A stretch of DNA of 64,000 nt. Origin: Oxalobacteraceae bacterium (GTDB lineage Bacteria; Pseudomonadota; Gammaproteobacteria; Burkholderiales; Burkholderiaceae_D). Each line of letters begins with the position of its first letter. Position 1 is the first letter of the stretch. Of this stretch, positions 35,633 to 44,401 are shown in pieces. The stretch spans positions 186,001 through 250,000 of the forward strand of contig JABTBR010000002.1 of assembly GCA_013284265.1 (NCBI GenBank). Reading direction: 5' to 3'. The notes under the pieces were generated by a model. That model ran no database searches. It was given only the letters and a program-made list of their open reading frames with translations, and was not told the origin of the DNA. The position numbers and the translations under genes are program-made.

Positions 35633-38600
35633 TCGCCACCTCGGTCGCTCCCAGCACCTGCTGCAAAGCCAGTTGCAGCTCGTCCGACGGCGCCACGCGC
35701 CACTCGTCGCCAAGCTGCAGCACGCAGCTCACGCCCTGCGGCTGGATGCGCGCGCTGACCGGCAGGCCGGACTCGGAACGGTGCGGAGCCAATACCTCGG
35801 CGATCTTGCGCGGGTCCAGCGTGGACGGCAGTTGCAGTCCCAGCTGGCGGCCGTACTGGATGCGCGCGGTGACGATGTCGAAGACCTTCTCGGCCGAGAT
35901 GCGCAGCCCGCCCGAGAAGCGGTCTTCCGACACCTTGCCGACCACGGCCAGGAACTCGTCTTCCTTGAACATCTTCTTGTTCTCTTCGAACACCTCGCTG
36001 TAGACGGTCACTTCGACCACGGCACTCTTGTCGTCCAGCGTGACGATCAGCAGCTTGCCGCGCTGGGTCATCTGCGGACGGATGCCGGTGATCACGCCGC
36101 ACAGCATGCGCGGTTCGCGCGACGGCTCCAGCTCGGCCAGCTTGGTGCGGGCGAAGCGGCGCGCTTCCGGCGCGAAGGAATCGAACATATGGCCGGACAG
36201 GTAGAAACCCAGCGCGATCTTTTCCTCGGCCAGCTTCTGGCGGTCGGTGAAGGGCGCGACCTTGACGTATTCCGGTGGCGCCACCAGATCGCTGTCGTCG
36301 CCGCCGAACAGGCTGACCTGGTTGGCCGCCTTGGCTTCCTGGTCGGCGCATTCCATGGCGAAGCTGACCGTGGCCAGCAGGATCGCGCGGTCGATATTCA
36401 GGCAATCGAAGGCGCCGCTGCGGATCAGGGACTCGATGGTGCGGCGGTTGATCTGTTTCTTGTCCACCCGCTTGCAGAAATCGAACAGGCTGGTGAACGG
36501 TCCGCCCGCGGTGCGCGCGGCGATGATCGCCTCGATCGCGCTCTGGCCGGAACCCTTGACCGCACCCAGGCCGTAGCGGATCTGCGTGACTTTCTTGCCC
36601 GTGACCGAAGGCGGCGGGCCGTCCGGCATGAAGCGGTAGTCGGACTTGTTGACGTCCGGCGGCAGCAAGGTCAGGCCGCAGATATCGATCGCATCCTCGA
36701 CCAGGATTTTTACCTTGTCGGTATCGTCCATGGCCAGCGACATATTCGCCGCCATGAAGGCGGCCGGATGGTGGGCCTTCAGGTAGGCGGTGTGATACGA
36801 CAGCAGCGCGTAGGCGGCGGCGTGCGATTTATTGAAACCGTAGCCCGCGAACTTTTCCATCAAGTCGAAGATCTCGTCGGCCTTGGCATTGGAGAGGCCA
36901 TCCTTGGCCGCACCATCGCGGAAGATCTGGCGGTGCTCGGCCATCTCTTCGGCTTTCTTCTTACCCATCGCGCGGCGCAGCATGTCCGCGCCGCCCAGCG
37001 AGTAGCCGCCGACGATCTGCGCCATCTGCATCACCTGCTCCTGATACACCATGATGCCGTAGGTTTCGGACAAAATGGATTCGGTGCGCGGATCGGGATA
37101 GTCGAATTTTTCGCCGTGCTTACGCTTGCAGAAGTCCGGAATCAGGTCCATCGGGCCCGGACGGTACAGCGCCACCAGCGCGATAATGTCCTCGAAGCGG
37201 TCGGGACGCGCGTCTTTCAGCATGCCCTGCATGCCGCGCGACTCCAGCTGGAATACCGCGACCGTCTTGGCCTTGGTCAGCAGCTCATACGAGGGACGGT
37301 CGTTCAGCGGCAGGCGCGCCAGATCGAACTCGGACTCCTTCGGATCGAGGTGCTTGATGTAGCGTACCGCGCGGTCCAGGATGGTCAGGGTCGTCAGACC
37401 CAAAAAGTCGAACTTGACCAGGCCCACGGCCTCCACGTCATCCTTGTCGTACTGCGACACCACGCCGCCGTCGCCGCCCTGGGTGTAGAGCGGGCAGAAG
37501 TCGGTCAGCTTGCCGGGAGCGATCAGCACACCACCGGCGTGCATGCCGATGTTACGGGTGATGCCCTCGACCTGCTGCGCCAGATCGAGCAGCTGGGCCA
37601 CTTCTTCTTCGTTCTGCTGGCGTTCCTTGAGCATCGGCTCTTCCTCGATCGCCTCGGCGATCGACACCGGCTTGCCCGGCTTGAAAGGAATCAGCTTGGA
37701 CACGCCGTCGCAGAAGTTATAGCCGAAGTCCATCACGCGGCCCACGTCGCGGATCGCGCCCTTGGCCGCCATGGTACCGAAGGTGGCGATCTGCGAGACC
37801 GCCTCCTTGCCGTACAAATCCTTCACGTGCTGGATGACGCGGTCGCGTCCTTCCTGGCAGAAGTCAATATCGAAGTCGGGCATCGAAACCCGCTCAGGGT
37901 TCAGGAAGCGCTCGAACAGCAGATTGTATTTGAGCGGATCCAGATCGGTAATCAGCAGCGAATACGCCACCAGCGAACCCGCACCCGAACCCCGGCCCGG
38001 TCCGACCGGCACGCCGTTTTCCTTGGCCCACTGGATAAACTCGGCCACGATCAGGAAGTAGCCGGGGAACTTCATGTTGCAGATGGTATCGGTCTCGAAC
38101 TTCAGGCGTGCCTCGTAACGCGGGCGCTCCTTCTCGCGCCGCTCTGGATCGGGGAACAGCTCGAGCAGGCGCTTTTCCAGCCCGGCCTTCGACTCGGCGA
38201 CCAGGAATTCGTCGATCGTCATGCCCGGCGGCGTAGGGAAGTTCGGCAGCTGCGGCTTGCCCAGCGTGAGCGTCAGATTGCAGCGCTTGGCGATTTCCAC
38301 CGAGTTTTGCAGCGCCGCCGGCAGGTCGGCGAACAGCGCGCCCATCTCGGACTGCGACTGGAAGCGCATCTGCTCATTGAAGCGGCGCACGCGCTTGGCA
38401 TTGGCCAGCATCTCGCCTTCGGCGATACAGGTGCGCGCCTCGTGGGCGATGAATTCGTCCGGCGAGATGAACTGCACCGGATGCGTCGCGACGACCGGCA
38501 GGCCCAGTTTGGACGCCAGCGCCACCGCATGGCGCACCTGGGCTTCCTGGTTGGCCTGGCCGGCGCGCTGGATCTCAACGTAGAAGTGGCCGGGGAAGAT

Positions 38601-39182
38601 CGCCGACCATTTTTGCGCATGGCGCTCGGCCAGCGGCAGGTTGCCGTTCTCGATCGCCGTGCCGATGTCGCCGAAGTGGGCGCCGGACAGCGCGATCAGG
38701 CCATTGGCCGGATTCTCGCCCGGCAGCAGCTCGTAGGTATTGGTGGCCAGCGCTTCGAGCCACTCGGTGCGCACCTCGGCGCGGCCCTTGTACTGATTGG
38801 TGAGGAAGGCGGTGGAGAGCAGTTCGCACAGCTGCAGATAACCCATGCGGTTCTTGGCCAGCAGCAGCAGGCGAGATGGCTTGTCCCGGTTGTCGTCGTT
38901 GCTGATCCACACGTCCACGCCGACGACCGGCTTGATGCCCTTGCCGCGCGCGCCCTTGTAGAACTTGACCATGCCGAACAGATTGGACAGATCGGTCATC
39001 GCCAGCGCGACCTGCTTGTCCTTGGCGGCGGCCGAAATCAGGTCATCGATGCGCACCAGGCCGTCGACGATAGAGTATTCCGAGTGCACCCGCAGGTGGA
39101 CGAAGCCCGGTCCCGCTGGTGCCGTTGGAACCGCCGCTGGCACGACTGCCGTGTTTTCTTGTTCGTTTGCTACCATGTTCAT
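35622..39182 (-). CDS. dnaE: DNA polymerase III subunit alpha
   Basis: 1186 residues, slightly longer than the E. coli subunit (1160). The PHP domain opens FVHLRVHSEYSIVDG. The polymerase active site has PDFDIDFCQEGRDRVI with two of the catalytic Asp residues, and GLVKFDFLGLTTL carries the third. PGRGSGAGSLVAYSL is the phosphate-binding part of the fingers/palm. The helix-hairpin-helix region and the OB fold (MLCGVITGIRPQMTQRGK) follow, then the tau-binding tail. The first ATG is at 39182 (MNMVANEQEN); the second, two codons later, is possible. This is the replicative enzyme and marks the region as core chromosome. The glycosyltransferase gene overlaps its 3' end. Confidence 0.97.
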   Translation of the reverse strand: MNMVANEQENTAVVPAAVPTAPAGPGFVHLRVHSEYSIVDGLVRIDDLISAAAKDKQVALAMTDLSNLFGMVKFYKGARGKGIKPVVGVDVWISNDDNRDKPSRLLLLAKNRMGYLQLCELLSTAFLTNQYKGRAEVRTEWLEALATNTYELLPGENPANGLIALSGAHFGDIGTAIENGNLPLAERHAQKWSAIFPGHFYVEIQRAGQANQEAQVRHAVALASKLGLPVVATHPVQFISPDEFIAHEARTCIAEGEMLANAKRVRRFNEQMRFQSQSEMGALFADLPAALQNSVEIAKRCNLTLTLGKPQLPNFPTPPGMTIDEFLVAESKAGLEKRLLELFPDPERREKERPRYEARLKFETDTICNMKFPGYFLIVAEFIQWAKENGVPVGPGRGSGAGSLVAYSLLITDLDPLKYNLLFERFLNPERVSMPDFDIDFCQEGRDRVIQHVKDLYGKEAVSQIATFGTMAAKGAIRDVGRVMDFGYNFCDGVSKLIPFKPGKPVSIAEAIEEEPMLKERQQNEEEVAQLLDLAQQVEGITRNIGMHAGGVLIAPGKLTDFCPLYTQGGDGGVVSQYDKDDVEAVGLVKFDFLGLTTLTILDRAVRYIKHLDPKESEFDLARLPLNDRPSYELLTKAKTVAVFQLESRGMQGMLKDARPDRFEDIIALVALYRPGPMDLIPDFCKRKHGEKFDYPDPRTESILSETYGIMVYQEQVMQMAQIVGGYSLGGADMLRRAMGKKKAEEMAEHRQIFRDGAAKDGLSNAKADEIFDLMEKFAGYGFNKSHAAAYALLSYHTAYLKAHHPAAFMAANMSLAMDDTDKVKILVEDAIDICGLTLLPPDVNKSDYRFMPDGPPPSVTGKKVTQIRYGLGAVKGSGQSAIEAIIAARTAGGPFTSLFDFCKRVDKKQINRRTIESLIRSGAFDCLNIDRAILLATVSFAMECADQEAKAANQVSLFGGDDSDLVAPPEYVKVAPFTDRQKLAEEKIALGFYLSGHMFDSFAPEARRFARTKLAELEPSREPRMLCGVITGIRPQMTQRGKLLIVTLDDKSAVVEVTVYSEVFEENKKMFKEDEFLAVVGKVSEDRFSGGLRISAEKVFDIVTARIQYGRQLGLQLPSTLDPRKIAEVLAPHRSESGLPVSARIQPQGVSCVLQLGDEWRVAPSDELQLALQQVLGATEVAIEY

Positions 39183-39243
39183 TAAGCTGCCCGCCGCTGT
39201 TTCAATATCCGGCTATTTTACCGCGCCGGGAGGCAGAGCCGGG

Positions 39244-39663
39244 CTATTCAAATACCGGACGGCCTGCGTTGCGGGCCGCCTGGACCAACTTTCTGTCGAA
39301 GCTAGCCAGCATGCCTCCGGTTCTCAGCAGGAGATCAAGATAGCTGGCGTCATACGAGGTCAGGCCGTAAAGCCGGGCCAATGTCATGGCCGGGTCCCTG
39401 CGTTCCGCCGGGCTGGCCAGATCAATGACAATGGGCATATCGTCCAGCAAAGTCAGGAAGTCGCTGGTATCGGCAGTGGTGATGAGCTTGCGTCTTTCAC
39501 CTACCAGCAAACCATTGGAAACTTCCGTGTGCCACAGCGACGGCACCAATGTTGTTCGATCCAAGGTCGCCAACAAGGCTCGCTTGGAACAGTCGCGCTC
39601 ACGTGAATCCTGCCGTTCGAACTTCCACGACAATGCCATTGAGGCATCCAGGACCAGGATCAC
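39244..39663 (-). CDS. PIN-domain ribonuclease toxin (VapC family)
   Basis: 139 residues. The PIN acidic residues are visible: Asp in MILVLDASMALSW, Glu in HTEVSNGLL, Asp in TSYDASYLDLL and Asp in ASFDRKLV. VapC-type toxins cleave specific RNAs, often initiator tRNA (family knowledge); the target here is unknown. The start overlaps the antitoxin stop by 4 bases, the standard toxin-antitoxin order with the antitoxin first. The gene lies between dnaE and trhO. Confidence 0.9.
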   Translation of the reverse strand: MILVLDASMALSWKFERQDSRERDCSKRALLATLDRTTLVPSLWHTEVSNGLLVGERRKLITTADTSDFLTLLDDMPIVIDLASPAERRDPAMTLARLYGLTSYDASYLDLLLRTGGMLASFDRKLVQAARNAGRPVFE

Positions 39664-39902
39664 GTCCTGCCTTCTGCGATCCAGCTTTCAATTTCCTCGC
39701 CGCTGATTCCTTTTACTTTCTTCAGCGCAAGCATTGCGGCGACAGCAGCGGAAGCATCACCCTTTCTGCCGCTACCATAGGGAACCAAATCAGCAACGGG
39801 CTCACCGCGAATCGTAATGGTGTAGCGCTGACCAGTACGAACCTTGCGTAATATCTCTGATAACTTTGCCTTGGCATCGTAGGCACCGATTTCTTTAAAC
39901 AT
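39660..39902 (-). CDS. Phd/YefM-family antitoxin
   Basis: 80 residues from the ATG at 39902, preceded by AGGAG at 8-base spacing; the longer frame starting at 39926 is unnecessary. The Phd/YefM N-terminal DNA-binding part reads MFKEIGAYDAKAKLSEILRK and continues GQRYTITIRGEPVADLVP, the family hallmark. The C-terminal tail KGISGEEIESWIAEGRT should wrap the PIN toxin. Such antitoxins neutralise the toxin and repress their own promoter. The promoter would lie in 39903-40007, shared with the divergent trhO. Confidence 0.9.
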   Translation of the reverse strand: MFKEIGAYDAKAKLSEILRKVRTGQRYTITIRGEPVADLVPYGSGRKGDASAAVAAMLALKKVKGISGEEIESWIAEGRT

Positions 39903-40007
39903 GACAGACGCTCCTATCTGGTTCATCAGCTAGTTCAATGATAGCACCGCACATCTGGAAATGCCTGTTTTTTGAGCAGGTATAGCGATTCGACGGGCAT
40001 TAGCGCG

Positions 40008-40013
40008 TATAAT
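40008..40013 (+). promoter_or_regulatory. Consensus -10 box of trhO
   Basis: TATAAT, a perfect sigma-70 -10 hexamer, at 40008-40013. It overlaps the first in-frame ATG (40012), so transcripts starting about 7 bases downstream would not contain that ATG; this is why the trhO start is placed at 40045. No good -35 hexamer is visible at 16-18 bases upstream. A similar string, GACAATGTCGGCT, precedes the acyltransferase start at 41813. Confidence 0.5.
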
Positions 40014-40044
40014 GTCGGCTGTTCCGCTTTTACCCATACGCACC

Positions 40045-40947
40045 ATGCAAGCTCACACTTCCAGCGCCGCCGATCAGTCGGCCGCCGCCATTGCCGCAGC
40101 CGCCGCCCATGTCAACATCGCGGCCTATAAATTTGTCACGTTTGACAATACCGAGGAAATGCGCCCGCTGTACCAGGCCATCTGCAAGGAACTGGAGCTC
40201 AAAGGCACCATCCTGCTGACCCCGGAAGGCATCAATATGTTCCTGTCCGGTCCGCGTTCGAAGATCGACCAGTACCTGGCCTGGGTGCGCAGCGACGCCC
40301 GCTTCGCCGACCTGGAAGTCAAAGAGAGCTATTCGGTCGAGCAATCGCACAAGCGCATGCTGGTGAAGATCAAGAAAGAGATCATCACCATGCGCATGCC
40401 CCTGATCAAGCCGGAAGAAGGCCGCGCCCCCTTCGTCGACGCCACCACGCTCAAGCGCTGGTTAGATGCCGGCGTGGACGACGCCGGCAAGCCGGTCGTC
40501 ATGGTCGACACCCGCAACGATTTCGAAGTGGACGTGGGCACCTTCGACAACACGGTGGACTACCGCATCGCCAAGTTCACCGAGTTCCCCGAAGTGATCG
40601 CCGCCCACAAGCCCGACTTTGAAGGCAAGACCGTGGTCACCTTCTGCACCGGCGGCATCCGCTGCGAAAAAGCCGCGATCCACATGCAAAACATCGGCTA
40701 CGACAGCGTCTACCAGCTCGAAGGCGGCATCCTGAAGTATTTCGAGGACGTCGGCGGCGCCCACTACACCGGCGACTGCTTCGTGTTCGACTACCGTACC
40801 GCCCTCAATCCGCAACTGGAAGCGGTGGAAACGACCCAGTGCTTCGCCTGCCGCGCCGTGGTCACGCCGCGCGAGCAACTGTCGCCGCAGTATGTGTACG
40901 AGAAATCCTGCCCGCATTGCTACGGCAAGGACGACGTCAACTCCTAA
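40045..40947 (+). CDS. trhO: tRNA uridine(34) hydroxylase
   Basis: 300 residues of the TrhO (YceA, UPF0176) family, which hydroxylates U34 of several tRNAs on the way to 5-carboxymethoxyuridine or methoxyuridine. The N-terminal ferredoxin-like part has [14 protein letters not shown] and [16 protein letters not shown]. The rhodanese domain follows with [14 protein letters not shown] and the catalytic-loop Cys in [15 protein letters not shown]. The C-terminal Cys-rich tail [11 protein letters not shown] and KSCPHCYG is typical. An ATG at 40012 is also in frame but sits on the -10 box. The 3' half is duplicated in broken form 360 bases downstream. Confidence 0.94.
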   Translation: MQAHTSSAADQSAAAIAAAAAHVNIAAYKFVTFDNTEEMRPLYQAICKELELKGTILLTPEGINMFLSGPRSKIDQYLAWVRSDARFADLEVKESYSVEQSHKRMLVKIKKEIITMRMPLIKPEEGRAPFVDATTLKRWLDAGVDDAGKPVVMVDTRNDFEVDVGTFDNTVDYRIAKFTEFPEVIAAHKPDFEGKTVVTFCTGGIRCEKAAIHMQNIGYDSVYQLEGGILKYFEDVGGAHYTGDCFVFDYRTALNPQLEAVETTQCFACRAVVTPREQLSPQYVYEKSCPHCYGKDDVNS

Positions 40948-41057
40948 GGTGAACCGCCTTTTTCAGGCGCCCGAGTGGACCAATCGTGCCCGCAGTGACA
41001 TTACGCATTTCGTGGTCAATACGAAAGACTCGCAAGTAGCTTGAGCATGAAGCGAGC

Positions 41058-41264
41058 TTAGGACTTATCGGGACGGCGGAGATCGAGTGCGCTCATGAAA
41101 TCCGCAACCGTGTCAAATTTCTTGCCGGGGCCGGTGTCGAAGGCTTCCTTGACCAGTTTGTAAACACGCACGTCTTCTTCGTTCCGGGGTCCGTAGCTAT
41201 CCGGGACGTCTGGCGTCGGCAATAATTGTACCGGGTCAATGGATTTAAGATTGAGCGATGTCAT
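41058..41264 (-). CDS. Small protein of unknown function between trhO and its partial copy
   Basis: 68 residues from ATG 41264: MTSLNLKSIDPVQLLPTPDV, then YGPRNEEDVRVYKLVKEAFD and FDTVADFMSALDL. An upstream TTG at 41297 would add 11 residues. Codon use is unlike random sequence, with an amphipathic pattern around VRVYKLVKEAF, but the ribosome binding site is weak. I do not recognise it. It lies antisense in the gap between trhO and the duplicate, so it may have arrived with the event that made the duplication. The rest of 40948-41306 holds an imperfect CGCC/GGCG hairpin after trhO and nothing else I can name. Confidence 0.45.
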   Translation of the reverse strand: MTSLNLKSIDPVQLLPTPDVPDSYGPRNEEDVRVYKLVKEAFDTGPGKKFDTVADFMSALDLRRPDKS

Positions 41265-41306
41265 GGGACTAATTCTACGCCCGTCAGTGAAATGCAAACC
41301 AATCCA

Positions 41307-41778
41307 GCGTGGACGACGCCGGCAAGCCGGTCGTCATGGTCGACACCCGCAACGATTTCGAAGTGGACGTGGACAGCTTCGACAACACGGTGGATTACCG
41401 CATTGCCAAGTTCACCGAGTTCCCCGAAGTGATCGCCGCGCACAAGCCCGACTTTGAAGGCAAGACCGTGGTCACCTTCTGCACCGGCGGCATCCGCTGC
41501 GAAAAGGCCGCGATCCACATGCAGAACATCGGCTATGACAGCGTCTACCAGCTCGGAGCCTGAAATATTTCGAGGAAGTGGGCGACGCCCACTACACCGG
41601 CGAGTGCTTCGTGTTCGACTACCGTACCGCCCTCAACCCGCAGCTGGAAGCGATGGAAACCACCCAGTGCTTCGCCTGCCGCGCCGTGGTCACGCCGCGC
41701 GAGCAGCTGCCAGCGCAGTATGTGTATGAGGTGTCTTGCCCGCATTGCTACAACAACGATAATTTGGCCGCAGACTAA
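41307..41778 (+). pseudogene. Frameshifted partial duplicate of trhO (3' half)
   Basis: From GCGTGGACGACGCCGGCAAG at 41307 the sequence repeats trhO from 40472 almost base for base through the rhodanese loop ([12 protein letters not shown] intact). At 41553 about seven bases are missing relative to the parent (CTCGGAGCCTGAAA against CTCGAAGGCGGCATCCTGAA), which shifts the frame and creates a stop at 41561. The parental frame resumes as KYFEEVGDAHYTGECFVFDY and ends NNDNLAAD at 41778. The N-terminal half is absent. Few substitutions separate the copies, so the duplication is fairly recent or the copies have recombined. No function is expected. Confidence 0.88.
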
Positions 41779-41812
41779 CGCCACCGCGCCGCGTTCTGCG
41801 ACAATGTCGGCT

Positions 41813-42964
41813 ATGAATAAATTTGTTTTCGCCAATCAACTGCGTGGCATCGCCGCCATCCTGGTCGTCATGACGCACTATTTCGGCACCTATTTCGCCG
41901 AACAGGATTTACTGGCACTGCGCACCTTTTCACCCAATCTGCACGTCTCCCCGGCAAGCTGGGTGCGTTACTTCGAACTGCCCTACCAGGGACCGTTTGG
42001 GGTCGCGATCTTTTTCCTGATCAGTGGCTTCGTCATTCCCTTCAGCCTGCAAAAAACCACGACCTTGGGCTTTCTGCTGAACCGGGCTCTCCGCATCTTC
42101 CCCACCTATGCCTTCTGCCTGGGCATAGGCACGCTGGCGATCTTCCTGAGCTCGCGCTACTGGGGCCAGCAGTTCCTCTATGAACCAGCCGTGCTGGCCG
42201 CCAATGCGCTGCTGGTGCACAATGTGCTCGGCTACCCATCGATGGATTCGGTCAACTGGACGCTGGCCATTGAAATCAAGTTCTATCTGCTGGCGGCGCT
42301 GGGCGCGGCGGCATTCTTCCGCAAGAACAGTATCTGGCTGCTGGCTTTCCTCGCGGCCGCCGCGCTGGGCACCTATGGTTTCGCCACCACGCCGACGCTA
42401 CCACCCATCCTGACGACGCTGACGATGGAGCTGAGTTTCATCATCTTCATGCTGACCGGCACCATGTTCTACCAGCATGCCGCCGGCCTGATCTCCACCG
42501 CGGCACTGTGGCTGCGTTCGCTGCTGATCGTCGGGGTGTTCAGCTATGCCTGGTCGATCGGCCCCCAGCAGGCGCAATTCCCGTCCGTGACCCTGTTCTA
42601 TTATTGCGCCTACGTGGTGTTCGCCGCCTGCTATATCGCGCGCGCCCGCTTCAAGCCGTTGCGCGTGCTCGACTTCTTCGCCGCCATCAGCTACCCGCTG
42701 TATTGCGTGCACAGCCTGTTCGGATATTGCCTGCTCAAGGTGCTGATGCACCGTGGCCTGCCGTTTGGCGCGGCGGTGCTGCTGACCCTGGGCGGAGCGA
42801 CGCTGCTGGCCTATCTGGTCCATCGCCATGTCGAAACCACCAGCAACCGTCTGGGAAAATACCTGGCCGCCGCGCTATTCCGGCGCAAACATGGCAGCGC
42901 CTTCCCACTGGCGCAGCCAGTCCCCGCCGGTGCGCCGGAGACGGCAGCCAACGCCGGCCGATAG
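41813..42964 (+). CDS. Acyltransferase 3 family membrane protein
   Basis: 383 residues of the OafA/NolL type, about 10 TM helices. The family N-terminus is MNKFVFANQLRGIAAILVVM followed by THYFG, with the catalytic His; the Arg in QLRG is also conserved. GVAIFFLISGFVIPFSL and NWTLAIEIKFYLLAAL are the next family motifs. These enzymes O-acylate LPS, exopolysaccharide or other surface glycans from the inner membrane. The start is ATG 41813; ATG 41804, three codons earlier, is possible. The gene is convergent with the type I secretion operon and separated from it by a hairpin at 42993. Confidence 0.9.
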   Translation: MNKFVFANQLRGIAAILVVMTHYFGTYFAEQDLLALRTFSPNLHVSPASWVRYFELPYQGPFGVAIFFLISGFVIPFSLQKTTTLGFLLNRALRIFPTYAFCLGIGTLAIFLSSRYWGQQFLYEPAVLAANALLVHNVLGYPSMDSVNWTLAIEIKFYLLAALGAAAFFRKNSIWLLAFLAAAALGTYGFATTPTLPPILTTLTMELSFIIFMLTGTMFYQHAAGLISTAALWLRSLLIVGVFSYAWSIGPQQAQFPSVTLFYYCAYVVFAACYIARARFKPLRVLDFFAAISYPLYCVHSLFGYCLLKVLMHRGLPFGAAVLLTLGGATLLAYLVHRHVETTSNRLGKYLAAALFRRKHGSAFPLAQPVPAGAPETAANAGR

Positions 42965-42992
42965 GCGCAGCCTTTCCGCAGGCACATAAGAC

Positions 42993-43024
42993 AATGCCCC
43001 GGGCGCGCAAGCGAACGGGGCATT
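42993..43024. terminator. Hairpin between convergent acyltransferase and tolC-like genes
   Basis: AATGCCCCG (42993-43001) pairs perfectly with CGGGGCATT (43016-43024) around a 14-base loop. It lies in the 85-base gap between two convergent stops. There is no long U run on either side, so it may end transcription only partly or protect both 3' ends. Confidence 0.55.
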
Positions 43025-43049
43025 CAACCATCTCAAGGGATGTCAGGGC

Positions 43050-44399
43050 TCAGCGGAAGTAGCTAGCCACCTCCACCACATCGTCGGCCGCCAGGCTGCC
43101 AGCGGCGGCGCGCAGGCGCAGCTGCGCATGCAGATAGCCGTAACGGGCCTGCGCGCGGTCGCGCTTGCTGACAAACAGTTGCTGCTGGGCGTTGAGCAGG
43201 TCGGCGTTGATGCGCACGCCACCCTTGATACTCTGCTCGGTCGCCTTGATCAGCAACTCGGCCGAGGCCACCGCCTTGTCCAGCGCATTGATCCGGGCCG
43301 CGCTGCTAAGCGCCAGATTGTATTGCTTGCGCAGCTCGATAAGCACCTTGCTGGTTTTCGCATCCATTTCGCTGCGGGCTTTTTCGTAGGCCGCGGAAGC
43401 CTGGCGCGTGGCCGCGTTGACGCTACCGCCGGAATACAGGGGAATGTTCAGCTGCACGCCGATACTGCGCGACACCGAATCCTGGGTATAGGTGTTGAGC
43501 GTTTCGGCGCTGCCCTTGTTATAGCTGGCGACAAAATCGAGGCGCGGCGCATGGCCGGCGCGGTTCTTGTTGATCTCCTGGCGGCTGGCTTCGATCGAGA
43601 ATTGCTGGGCCTGCAGCTCTGGATTATTTTTCAGCGCCAGTTCCTGCCATTGCTCGTAGCCCGAGGGTTGCAGTGGACGCACCTGGAAGGAGGCGCCAAG
43701 CTCATCGAGCGATGTCACCGGTTCGCCGACGATGGCTTCGAGCGTCGCCAGGGCGGTGCGCTGATTGTCTTGCGCCTCGATCAGCTGGGCCTCGGTCAGG
43801 TCGAGCCTGGCCTGGGTTTCCAGCACGTCGGTACGGGTGCCCTCGCCCTTGGCAAACAGGCGTTCATTGAGTTTTTTCTGTTCCAGCTGGGCGTCGCGCT
43901 GAGCCTGCGCCAACGCCACCTGCTCGCTGTTGACGGCCGCGTCGAAATACGCGCCCGCCAGACGCAGCACCAGCTCCTGCCCCTGGTTGGAAAACACCGC
44001 TTCGCTGTACTGGCTCTGGGCCTGGCCCTGCTTGTAGCGCGCCAGCGCATCCAGGTTGAACAGGGTTTGGCGCAGCTGCACGCCACGGCTGCGGCTGATA
44101 TATTCCGGATGCGTGGTGGGCAAGGGCTTGACGGTCAGGTCGGAGCGGTTCTTGTTGGCCGAGTAGCTGGCCGACAGCTGCGGCAGCAGGCCGCTGCGGC
44201 CCAGGGCGCGGTATTCCTTGCCGCTTTCACTGTCGTAAAAGGCCGCGCGATAGGTCGGGTCGTTATGCAGCGCCGCCTCGTAGGCCTGTACCAGGCCGGT
44301 TGCGCCAGCGCTGGCGCCGTGCAGCAAGGCCGCCCCCCCCAGCAGCTGGGCCAGCAGACCGGCCAGCACGCCCTGTTTCATTGGACGAAAGCGAGTCAT
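43050..44399 (-). CDS. TolC-family outer-membrane channel of the type I secretion system
   Basis: 449 residues with a signal peptide (hydrophobic core VLAGLLAQLLGGAALLHG, cleavage near ASAGATG). The TolC fold shows two related halves: LVQAYEAALHNDPTYRAAF opens the first, and ALKNNPELQAQQFSIEASRQ opens the second. GGSVNAATRQASAAYEKAR is a typical C-terminal helix. The start is ATG 44399, with GGAGGA 6 bases upstream; the TTG at 44405 is in frame but lies on the adaptor's stop. It should form the trimeric exit duct for the RTX protein encoded upstream. It is the last gene of the operon. Confidence 0.92.
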   Translation of the reverse strand: MTRFRPMKQGVLAGLLAQLLGGAALLHGASAGATGLVQAYEAALHNDPTYRAAFYDSESGKEYRALGRSGLLPQLSASYSANKNRSDLTVKPLPTTHPEYISRSRGVQLRQTLFNLDALARYKQGQAQSQYSEAVFSNQGQELVLRLAGAYFDAAVNSEQVALAQAQRDAQLEQKKLNERLFAKGEGTRTDVLETQARLDLTEAQLIEAQDNQRTALATLEAIVGEPVTSLDELGASFQVRPLQPSGYEQWQELALKNNPELQAQQFSIEASRQEINKNRAGHAPRLDFVASYNKGSAETLNTYTQDSVSRSIGVQLNIPLYSGGSVNAATRQASAAYEKARSEMDAKTSKVLIELRKQYNLALSSAARINALDKAVASAELLIKATEQSIKGGVRINADLLNAQQQLFVSKRDRAQARYGYLHAQLRLRAAAGSLAADDVVEVASYFR

Positions 44400-44401
44400 C
44401 T

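Noticed and set aside
35271..39185. 1304-codon plus-strand frame opposite dnaE
   Set aside because: Exact antisense shadow of a clear dnaE; composition is His/Arg/Gln-rich without domain motifs.
41720..41812. Longer N-terminus for the acyltransferase starting at 41720
   Set aside because: Those codons overlap the end of the trhO duplicate, and the family motif FANQLRG begins right after ATG 41813.
42993..43024. Candidate CRISPR or attachment site near the convergent hairpins
   Set aside because: Only one inverted repeat, no spaced direct repeats, no integrase or cas gene in the window.
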